From: Flavobacterium sp. TAB 87 | GTDB taxonomy: Bacteria; Bacteroidota; Bacteroidia; Flavobacteriales; Flavobacteriaceae | Direction: 5' to 3' | Assembly (NCBI RefSeq): GCF_001529295.1 | Contig: NZ_LLWK01000032.1 | Location: forward strand, 113,609 to 177,608 | DNA: 64,000 nucleotides | Shown here: positions 56,617 to 64,000 of the stretch, piece by piece | Numbering within the stretch: the first letter of the stretch is position 1 | Layout of the letters: each line of letters opens with the position of its first letter | Notes under the pieces: generated by a model | Told to the model about the DNA's origin: nothing | Databases searched by the model: none | Seen by the model: the letters and a program-made list of their open reading frames with translations, nothing else | Made by a program: the position numbers and the translations under genes

Positions 56617-59600
56617 ATGAAACAAAAACCACACTCGTTAGAGTTTAAAATGTTTAAAACTAAAAACAGATTAGTTCCTTGGATGCTTAAAGGGTCTGGA
56701 TTCTTTTATATTCTCTTATTTAATATATCAGCTTTTGCAAACAACGAAGGCTTTTATCTAAACTATAAAAGCGCTACTATTAAAGTAGCTATTATTAAAA
56801 CGAACTCAGTACAAAATATAATTACCGGAAAAGTAACTGGTGAATTAGGAGAAACTTTACCTGGAGCGACTGTTACAGTTAAAGGAACAAAAAACAGTGT
56901 ATCTACTGATTCCGATGGTAATTTTTCTATTGAAGCAAAAGATACTGATGTTTTACAAGTTTCTTTTGTCGGATATGATACAAAAGAGGTACTAGTTGGT
57001 AATAATAAAGTGCTCAAAATAGGTCTTCAATCAGCGCAGAATGAATTAAATGATATTGTAGTTATTGGTTATCAGAAAGCTAATAAAAAAAATGTGAATG
57101 CTGCTATTGCTACAATCAGCAGTAAACAACTAGAATCTATACCCGTGATAAGTGTGTCTTCTTTAATTGGAAGTTTATCAACAGGTGTTCAAACTCCTAC
57201 GCAGAGTGGAGCGCCTGGTGGACGAAGTTCTGTAGTTATTCGTGGTAATTCAAATATGTCAGGAAGCGTAGATGGCACAGGATATAGTAATCCATTATAC
57301 GTGATTGACGGAGTACAGACCTCTCTAGAGGATTTGGCAGGCTATAACACTTCTAACACCGATTTTTTAGCCTCTCTGAATCCCAATGACATTGAAAGTA
57401 TTGATATACTAAAAGATGCCTCGGCTGCTGCAATTTATGGTTCTAGAGGTGCCAACGGAGTAATTATTATCACAACTAAAAAAGGAACTGCTTTAGATAA
57501 ACCAGAGTTTAATTTCTCTATGAATACAGGTTTTTCGCCAGTTCCACAATTAGTTCCTATGTTAGTAGGTTCCGCAGAAAGAAATGCAAAAATAGGCATG
57601 ATTGACAAATGGTGGAAACCACAATATGCACAAGGAAGTGAAGTGCCAATGGTTGTCTCTGATAGTTTAAATCCTGCATTTAATAATAATGTAGACTATC
57701 AAGGATTATTTTACAGACCAGCTGTCGTTCAAAAATATAACTTAAGCGTTAGAGGAGGATCTGAAACTTCTAACTATAGAGTTTCATTAGGATATGATAA
57801 TGCTGAAGGAGTGGTGCAAAATTCAGGCTTCACGCGTTATACCTTTGCTAGTAATCTAAATTCTAAAGTAGGGAAAAGTTTTGAAAATCAACTTCGCATA
57901 AATGCGACTTTAACAGACAACAAGACAGGTCAAGGAAATCCTTATGGTGGTAACTTTAACTTTAATTCTACCTTACCTGCGGATCCTGCAAATTTAAATT
58001 CATCATTATTTTATATTTCCGATACTAAAAAACAGTCTATTAAAGGTCAATTAAGCGAAAAACTTAATACGGATGAGATTATACAAACTACATTATCGAA
58101 CTTTTCTAGATTTAACGTAATTGACGGACTTACTTTTAATACTCAATTTAATTTTGTTTATAGTACCGAGAAGAAAAACTTTTATGAGCCTTCAATACTT
58201 CGTGAAGAAGGAGATGGTTTCGCAAGTTATGCTTTATACACCCGCAAGAATCTATCCTCTGATGTATATTTAAGTTATTATAAAACTGTAAGTGATCATA
58301 CCTTTACAGGAATTTTGGGAACTAAAACTGATTACAATAAATATGAAGATATAGGTATTTCTGCACAAGGTTTTGGAAGTGATGCTATTCAAGTTATAAA
58401 CGATCGCTATACACAAAATCAAATCAATGGATATACAACCATAGAGTCTAACGCTTTATTATCTTATTTTGGACGCTTCGGCTATAGATATAAAGAACGC
58501 TATATGATTGACGGAAGTTATAGCATTGATGGATCTTCTCGATTTGGTAGAGATGTACGTTGGGCAAAATTTCCATCAATATCTGTCGGTTGGATATTTT
58601 CTGAGGAGCCATTAATTAAAGAATATATATCTGATATAATAAATTATGGTAAGTTTAGAGCTAGTTACGGTGTAAATGGAAAGCAATTTGATGCAAACTT
58701 TTTAAGATATGGTTCGTATAATTTGGGCTATGGAGGAAATCCATTCTGGTCAAATACGATGAACGTTTCTTCTTATGGAGGGGTAACAGGAGTTGTACCT
58801 AATTACAATGCTATCGGAAATTCTAAACTTTCATGGGAAAATTCTAAGCAATGGAATTTGGGAGTTGATTTGGATTTGTTTAACAACAGAGTAAATGTAA
58901 CTTTTGATGCTTACAACAAAAAAACCGAAAAATTATTTTTTGACGTTCTTTTTCCTGCATACTCAGGATACAACAGCGCTAAAGCCAATGTTGCTGGTGT
59001 GATGAATTACGGATGGGAAACCATGATTAAATGGCATCTTTTTCCAAGAACAAATGATTTCAATCTTGAGTTAACTACTGGTTTTAGCCAAAATAAAAAT
59101 TATGTAACTAAACTTCCTAACGGGAACAAAGATTACTATGGAGTAGATAGTAATTATAGAGGATTTGGATATGTTGTGGGTATGCCTCTTAATCTTCCTG
59201 TATTATTTAGGAATGAGTACATATTAGACGACTTGAGTCAATTACCAACTAACCCATATACTGGCCAGCCGCTTAAAGCGCATGGTGCATGGGCTACAAT
59301 AGCACCAGGTTTCCCAATCTGGAAAGATTATAATGGTGACTACATGTTATCGGATGTTGGAGGAATTAATGATAATGTATTGGATACAAAATTTAAGCCA
59401 ACTCCTGATGTTATAGGTTCTTTAAACATTAACGTTAAATACAAAGGATGGTATTTACAAGCCTACAGCCAATTCTCATTTGGGTCTGATATTTTAAATT
59501 CCGTACTACAAAATTATATGGATAGTTACGATAGAGGAGGAACATCATGGGCAGAGCGTGGACTTGCTGATTTAAGTAAATTAAGCTTTTGGCAACAACC

Positions 59601-59943
59601 TGGAGATGGTGCTGCAGGAGTACGTTTTCCAGCATTATACCCATCTACAACAGGATTACCTTCTTACTATAGATTTAGAGATGGTCAGTCTTTATGGATT
59701 GAAAGTGGTGATTTCTGGAAGATTTCAAATGCTTCCTTCGGATATACCTTCGATAAAGGTCCTATTTTGGAAAAATTAAATTTATCTCGTGTTCGTATTT
59801 ACGGTTCCGTTTTAAATGTATATCAATGGCAACGTTCTAAAACAGTAGCCGATGCTACTCTCGTAGACGAACATGGATATACTTACGGAAATGGATATCC
59901 ACAAGCAAAAACATTTTCTTTTGGATTAGATATTAAATTTTAA
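56617..59943 (+). CDS. SusC/RagA-family TonB-linked outer membrane receptor
   Basis: A 1108-residue TonB-dependent importer. An extended signal region (about 1-42, hydrophobic GSGFFYILLFNISAFAN) is followed by a carboxypeptidase-regulatory-like domain (about 67-145, ITGKVTGELGETLPGATVTV), the plug (LNDIVVIGYQKANKKNVNAA, IESIDILKDASAAAIYGSRG) and the barrel to the C-terminal FSFGLDIKF. There is no STN domain, unlike the SusC at 5319, which fits control by a LacI regulator. The next gene encodes its SusD partner. Confidence 0.95.
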   Translation: MKQKPHSLEFKMFKTKNRLVPWMLKGSGFFYILLFNISAFANNEGFYLNYKSATIKVAIIKTNSVQNIITGKVTGELGETLPGATVTVKGTKNSVSTDSDGNFSIEAKDTDVLQVSFVGYDTKEVLVGNNKVLKIGLQSAQNELNDIVVIGYQKANKKNVNAAIATISSKQLESIPVISVSSLIGSLSTGVQTPTQSGAPGGRSSVVIRGNSNMSGSVDGTGYSNPLYVIDGVQTSLEDLAGYNTSNTDFLASLNPNDIESIDILKDASAAAIYGSRGANGVIIITTKKGTALDKPEFNFSMNTGFSPVPQLVPMLVGSAERNAKIGMIDKWWKPQYAQGSEVPMVVSDSLNPAFNNNVDYQGLFYRPAVVQKYNLSVRGGSETSNYRVSLGYDNAEGVVQNSGFTRYTFASNLNSKVGKSFENQLRINATLTDNKTGQGNPYGGNFNFNSTLPADPANLNSSLFYISDTKKQSIKGQLSEKLNTDEIIQTTLSNFSRFNVIDGLTFNTQFNFVYSTEKKNFYEPSILREEGDGFASYALYTRKNLSSDVYLSYYKTVSDHTFTGILGTKTDYNKYEDIGISAQGFGSDAIQVINDRYTQNQINGYTTIESNALLSYFGRFGYRYKERYMIDGSYSIDGSSRFGRDVRWAKFPSISVGWIFSEEPLIKEYISDIINYGKFRASYGVNGKQFDANFLRYGSYNLGYGGNPFWSNTMNVSSYGGVTGVVPNYNAIGNSKLSWENSKQWNLGVDLDLFNNRVNVTFDAYNKKTEKLFFDVLFPAYSGYNSAKANVAGVMNYGWETMIKWHLFPRTNDFNLELTTGFSQNKNYVTKLPNGNKDYYGVDSNYRGFGYVVGMPLNLPVLFRNEYILDDLSQLPTNPYTGQPLKAHGAWATIAPGFPIWKDYNGDYMLSDVGGINDNVLDTKFKPTPDVIGSLNINVKYKGWYLQAYSQFSFGSDILNSVLQNYMDSYDRGGTSWAERGLADLSKLSFWQQPGDGAAGVRFPALYPSTTGLPSYYRFRDGQSLWIESGDFWKISNASFGYTFDKGPILEKLNLSRVRIYGSVLNVYQWQRSKTVADATLVDEHGYTYGNGYPQAKTFSFGLDIKF

Positions 59944-59954
59944 ATAGATAAAGC

Positions 59955-61523
59955 ATGAAAAAATATATAAAAATTAAAGTTATTGCTGTGTTTTTAAGTT
60001 TATACAGTGTAACAAGTTGTACCGATATACTTGACCAAGATCCTTTAAGTATTGCCACTCCAGATAATTTTTGGGTATCACAACCTAATGCAGAATCTGC
60101 TGTTGCTGGCTGTTATGGACTATTAAAAAATACATTAATTGACAATAGTGCTTTCTTGTATTGGGGAGAATTTACAGGTATGACTTTTATGAATAGCCGC
60201 AGTTGGATTACGGATTACATTGAAGGTAGCGGTAATTATGTCTTAGCATACAGAGATAATACGCAAAACTGGAGAGGCTTTTATAGAGCTGCTAATTGGG
60301 CTCTTGCAATTGAAAAACATGTTAGCGACATGCCTGACACAAAATTTAAATCGATAGCCGAAAAGAACAGAATTATTGGAGAAGCGGCATTTATCAGGTC
60401 TTTATCTTATTTCTATATGGCACGCATATGGGGGGATGTACCAATTGTGACTGATGTAATTGAATCTTCAGATCAGTTGATTAAAGATGGTTATATTGTA
60501 GCTCTACCAAGAGAAAATGAGAAAAAAGTGTTAGATTTTGCATTAGAAGCAGCCAACAAATCAATAAGTCTATTGCAATACTCTTCTCCAGGAGATCCTA
60601 GATGGGCAATTCAAGCCAATAAAGGAAGTGCTGAAGCACTAAAAGCACATATTGCCTTATGGTATGCCAGTAGAGACAATGATAATCCGCAAATGATTGC
60701 AGAGGCTATTGCAGCGGCAACTGCTGTTATAAATAATAGCAATGCTTCTCTTATTGATTATGCTACTAATATTGTTTATGACCCTGTTACTGGTGCAGCT
60801 TCAAATGATGATTTTGAAAAGATGTGCAGTGGACAATCTAGAACAGGTCTTTTCGAAATTAATATTAGTTCGGATGTAGATGAATCTTTTAGAATATCAT
60901 CAGCTGATAATACGCATACCGGCTTAACGCTAAACTATCCCGTTTTTAAAACACCAAATACCAATCCGTCGCCTTACATTGACCCTGATTTTTACGGTTC
61001 TGAAATGATGGATTCGGATAGTGATAGAGATGATGATGTGCGTAAAGATCTATTTTTCTCAGATTATAATTACTCAGATGTATCCTATCTTACGAAATAT
61101 TCGCAACGAACAAAAGATGCTAACGCAACTGATTCCTACGCAAATTTCTCAGAATCTAATATTTTAATTTTCAGATTGGCAGACATCTATCTACTTAGAG
61201 CCGAAGCAAATATGAAACTAAACAAAGCGTTAGAAGCAGTGGCAGATATCAATATTATCCGAAGTAAAGCAAATGTTCCTAATTACACTGGCCTTACGGA
61301 TAGAGAGTCATTAAACAAAACTATTTTTAATGAGCGCGCGATTGAATTAGTTGGCGAAGGTCAATCGGGTTTTGATAGAATCAGGATGAATTATTTTACT
61401 GGAGTAAACTGGGCTAATCCTGCCAGAAATGCTAAGCAAGGTTATTTTTGGCCAGTTGCCCCTTCAAATATATCTATAAATCCAGCCATTCTTCAAACAG
61501 AGTTTTGGAAAGGAAAATTATAA
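59955..61523 (+). CDS. RagB/SusD-family nutrient-binding lipoprotein
   Basis: A 522-residue surface lipoprotein. The lipobox ends in TSC (Cys22), followed by TDILDQDPLS. TPR-like helices appear in IIGEAAFIRSLSYFYMARIW, and the C-terminal region has FNERAIELVGEGQSGFDRIR in place of the usual EGxRxxDLxR. It starts 11 bases after susC and is co-transcribed. The ligand is unknown. Confidence 0.94.
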   Translation: MKKYIKIKVIAVFLSLYSVTSCTDILDQDPLSIATPDNFWVSQPNAESAVAGCYGLLKNTLIDNSAFLYWGEFTGMTFMNSRSWITDYIEGSGNYVLAYRDNTQNWRGFYRAANWALAIEKHVSDMPDTKFKSIAEKNRIIGEAAFIRSLSYFYMARIWGDVPIVTDVIESSDQLIKDGYIVALPRENEKKVLDFALEAANKSISLLQYSSPGDPRWAIQANKGSAEALKAHIALWYASRDNDNPQMIAEAIAAATAVINNSNASLIDYATNIVYDPVTGAASNDDFEKMCSGQSRTGLFEINISSDVDESFRISSADNTHTGLTLNYPVFKTPNTNPSPYIDPDFYGSEMMDSDSDRDDDVRKDLFFSDYNYSDVSYLTKYSQRTKDANATDSYANFSESNILIFRLADIYLLRAEANMKLNKALEAVADINIIRSKANVPNYTGLTDRESLNKTIFNERAIELVGEGQSGFDRIRMNYFTGVNWANPARNAKQGYFWPVAPSNISINPAILQTEFWKGKL

Positions 61524-61544
61524 TTCATTAAAAAAATAAAAATC

Positions 61545-62189
61545 ATGAAAAATACAATATTATTAATACTTACCTTATTTGGTTTATACTCCTGTTCGAG
61601 CGACGATTATCTCGTTGATGGAGGTACTGCCGATCCGAATTTAAAAATGAGTACCTATGATTTTTTAAAATCAAATAAGCAGTTAGATACTTTGGCAATC
61701 TTAATTGATAGAGCAAAAATGATCGAAGTAGTAAATGCCCAATCAACTACTCTATTCGCTCCCAATAATTTATCAATCAAAAATTATGTCAATGCAATAC
61801 TAACTCAAAAACGAAAAATAGATCCAACGGCAAATTTCACTATAAATGACATCAGTGAAGCCGAATTAAAAGTAATGATTGGTGGTTATATTTTTAAAGA
61901 GTCCTTGGATCGTAATAAATTAGTTAAAACCGGAAAAATCTATGTTGCTTACAACGGTGAAGAGAGACTTTTATCACTTGAACCTGTCGAACAATATACT
62001 GGTCAATTAGATAATTTCCCAGAATATGTTTATTACACCTTCAAAATAGGAACTGATTGGGATCCTACAGATGCTATCGTTGATGATAAAAAAACGGTCG
62101 TTAGGACTTCTAATTTAATATCTACTAATGGTATTATTCACGTACTTCAGGGAAATCATATCTTCTCAAATTATATTCCAATACCATAA
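61545..62189 (+). CDS. FAS1-like lipoprotein of the sugar locus
   Basis: A 214-residue predicted lipoprotein: lipobox LYSC (Cys17), acidic SSDD start, then one divergent fasciclin domain (TTLFAPNNLSIKNYV and the closing TNGIIHVLQGNHIF). It is third in the SusC/SusD operon, so it probably sits on the cell surface with the importer and may bind glycan or position the complex. Its exact role is inference. Confidence 0.8.
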   Translation: MKNTILLILTLFGLYSCSSDDYLVDGGTADPNLKMSTYDFLKSNKQLDTLAILIDRAKMIEVVNAQSTTLFAPNNLSIKNYVNAILTQKRKIDPTANFTINDISEAELKVMIGGYIFKESLDRNKLVKTGKIYVAYNGEERLLSLEPVEQYTGQLDNFPEYVYYTFKIGTDWDPTDAIVDDKKTVVRTSNLISTNGIIHVLQGNHIFSNYIPIP

Positions 62190-62229
62190 ATTGAAAATGA
62201 AACCAACATTAAAATAACAACTAATAAAT

Positions 62230-63309
62230 ATGAAAAAGATAATCTATTTTTTAATGATAGCTGTATTTATATCATCATGTGAACAGCCCGAAGTGGGTTA
62301 TATTAGTGATAATATACATTCATTACAAGACAATATAGTAGTTCCTCGTGGAGTGTTTTTAACCTCACCGCCTCCAGCAACAGAAGGCTCTACCTACCCG
62401 ATGGAGTGGAAAATCACAAGCATTACAGATAAAGAGGGAAATGTGACTAATGAGCTACAAGAAGAGCATGAAATATTAACTTGGCTAAAACCATTTGATC
62501 CAAATACCGACACTACATTGGAGTTGGCTATGAAAAAATTAGAATTGACTAAACAACCATCCATTTTGATGAATCCAGTTAGTGGGCAATTTGCATTTAC
62601 ACAAGCAACAAGAATGGTTGTCAATGATGATTTTGACATTAACGTCAATGTTAAAAATGTTCGTGGAGAACACCAATTGGATAAATTTACACACATTAAT
62701 TTAGGCCCTTTTAAACAGGTCGAATTTCCAACTGAAATGAGATCAAGATTACAATTAGGAAAAGGAGATGGTGTTTGGGATATCGGATATACGCATATGG
62801 TTTTGAATGATTTTGATCCGAAAGTACCCAATATATTAGATGGCACAGATCGTTACATAACAATTACAAAAATCAGTGATGAGCCTAAACAGGCGGTCAA
62901 AGTAAAAATGATTATAGCTGACAGCTATGGTGCTGCTTTGGATCCTTCTAAAATTCTTTTCTTTCCTGATGGAGCAAAATATATGCAAAATTATCATGAC
63001 AATAGTATAGGAGTCGTTACTGATGCGGAAGGGAGCACGTTTGGACTTCCAGCTCCTCCATTTCCTCAATATGCCAGAAACTATGGTGGTGTTGATGCAT
63101 ATTTAATGTATTACTTGACGACTGATAACGCATTCACAGTTGATAAAGTAGCTTATGAAGCTGATAATGGTCCAAAAAACTGGGATGCTTATGTAGATCC
63201 TGCAACAGGACAGATACGTAACAGAGCTTACATAAGATGGGGAGTAAAAATTAATGATTCAGGAACTTGGGAAATAAAAATGAAAATTCCATACACAATT
63301 AAAAAATAG
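62230..63309 (+). CDS. Surface lipoprotein, DUF5007-like
   Basis: A 359-residue predicted lipoprotein with lipobox ISSC (Cys17) and a beta-rich mature part. From memory it resembles DUF5007, a family found with SusC/SusD and FAS1 lipoproteins in Bacteroidetes; I cannot verify this here. It could be a surface glycan-binding protein in the position that SusE/F-type proteins hold. Last gene of the operon, followed by a terminator. Confidence 0.7.
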   Translation: MKKIIYFLMIAVFISSCEQPEVGYISDNIHSLQDNIVVPRGVFLTSPPPATEGSTYPMEWKITSITDKEGNVTNELQEEHEILTWLKPFDPNTDTTLELAMKKLELTKQPSILMNPVSGQFAFTQATRMVVNDDFDINVNVKNVRGEHQLDKFTHINLGPFKQVEFPTEMRSRLQLGKGDGVWDIGYTHMVLNDFDPKVPNILDGTDRYITITKISDEPKQAVKVKMIIADSYGAALDPSKILFFPDGAKYMQNYHDNSIGVVTDAEGSTFGLPAPPFPQYARNYGGVDAYLMYYLTTDNAFTVDKVAYEADNGPKNWDAYVDPATGQIRNRAYIRWGVKINDSGTWEIKMKIPYTIKK

Positions 63310-63320
63310 TTGTTGTTTTT

Positions 63321-63360
63321 AAAGAGAAGATTGTTGTTTTTCAGTCTTCTCTTTTTTTTA
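63321..63360 (+). terminator. Terminator of the second SusC/SusD operon
   Basis: Perfect stem AAAGAGAAGA (63321-63330) and TCTTCTCTTT (63345-63354) with a 14-base loop and a T-run. Confidence 0.9.
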
Positions 63361-63466
63361 TACTTAGAAGCAATATCTCTATTTTTTTTAGAAGAGACCT
63401 TTAAAAACATAACTAGATTGAATTAAAACAAAGAAGTGGATATGCAAATAAAACCTGCAGTATAAG

Positions 63467-64000
63467 TTAAGCTACATTTTTGTAATTAATTTGATTGTTA
63501 AATTCTTCAATAGTTGCATAATTCAAAGCAGAGTGTCTCCTTTTTCTGTTGTACCAAATTTCAATGTATTCAAATATTTCCAGTTTCATTGTTCTTTAGA
63601 AATCAGTTTTTTCCCATAAATCAATTCCGTTTTCAAAGATTTGAAGAAGCTTTCCGCCACAGCATTATCCCAGCAATTTCCTTTACGACTCATACTGCGG
63701 GTTATTTTTTTATAGGAATCAAGAACATTTACAAACTTTTTACTGGCATATTGGACACCTCTGTCAGAATGAAAAATAAAACCTTCATCGACATCTCGGT
63801 TTTTAATCACCATTTTCCAAGCTCCAAGCGTAGTTTCTTCTGTATTCATTGCGTCACTTCAACTCCAACCAATAATTTTTCTGTCCTATAAATCCATAAT
63901 AGTGGTCAGGTATACAAACCCCTCTTTAGTTTGGATATAAGTAATATCCGAAACCCAAACTTTTGAAGGCACTTTTACAATAAACTCTCTATTTAATACA
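63467..64000 (-). pseudogene. IS3-family transposase (OrfB) remnant, runs off the window
   Basis: The minus strand encodes the catalytic part of an IS3-type integrase: [15 protein letters not shown] (first Asp), FIFHSDRGVQYAS (second Asp), SMSRKGNCWDNAVAESFF (Glu), then, in another frame, IEIWYNRKRRHSALNY. It is dead: in-frame TAG at 63886-63888, in-frame TGA at 63859-63861, and a one-base loss near 63588 that shifts the frame before the C-terminal motif. The intact-looking 88-residue frame 63586-63849 is a fragment. The 5' part lies beyond the window; I could not define terminal inverted repeats. Confidence 0.9.

Noticed and set aside
62394..62846. 150-codon minus-strand frame inside the DUF5007-like gene
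   Set aside because: Its composition is that of an antisense shadow, and the plus-strand gene has a lipobox and operon context.

Overview
The window looks like chromosomal DNA from a member of the Flavobacteriaceae, close to Flavobacterium. The evidence is low GC content, Bacteroidetes-type promoters (TAnnTTTG about 20-45 bases before many starts, A-rich leaders instead of strong Shine-Dalgarno sequences), two SusC/SusD pairs, FecR-type anti-sigma control, a type IX secretion sorting domain, and many small families typical of the phylum (DUF3810, DUF3820, DUF4136, DUF4268, DUF5522). I found no rRNA, tRNA or CRISPR array.

Layout. 1-10.2 kb: the end of a GAPDH gene, a SpoIIAA-like protein, a long aromatic amino acid hydroxylase, then an ECF sigma / FecR / STN-SusC / SusD uptake locus. 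10.3-23.1 kb: mostly nitrogen and amino acid metabolism: a truncated globin behind threonine ammonia-lyase (ilvA), urocanate hydratase, a PLP desulfhydrase/deaminase, a cell-wall glucosaminidase, hemL, a large Met-zincin protease, and a divergent Lrp regulator / alanine dehydrogenase pair. 23.1-48.6 kb: housekeeping and envelope genes: CorA, a frameshifted ABC exporter, RdgB, a DEAD-box helicase, PepD, a second ECF sigma unit, an acyltransferase, a NUDIX enzyme, a T9SS subtilase operon, MnmA, a FAS1 lipoprotein, YidC and PyrG. 48.6-63.4 kb: a sugar-utilisation locus. 63.4-64 kb: a decayed IS3-family transposase.

Two regulatory systems stand out. First, ilvA is preceded by an apparent transcription attenuator: a 17-residue leader peptide with six isoleucines, a short antiterminator strand starting four bases after its stop codon, and a strong hairpin with a T-tract just before ilvA. 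Second, the sugar locus is tied together by an operator (ATGTGTTCGAGCACAT) at the promoters of the four-gene cytoplasmic operon (GHMP kinase, nucleotidyltransferase, MFS transporter, NagB/PIG-L) and of the SusC/SusD operon. A variant copy lies before the CBM9-like gene. The two main promoters align without gaps for over 60 bases. A LacI-family regulator encoded in the middle is the obvious controller.

The sugar locus has outer-membrane import, inner-membrane import, an anomeric-type sugar kinase, a nucleotidyltransferase and a glucosamine-6-phosphate deaminase fused to a PIG-L deacetylase-like domain, but no glycoside hydrolase. It may be an undescribed salvage route for an amino sugar or small glycan. 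The SusC proteins match their control: the one beside the sigma/anti-sigma pair has an STN signalling domain, and the LacI-linked one lacks it.
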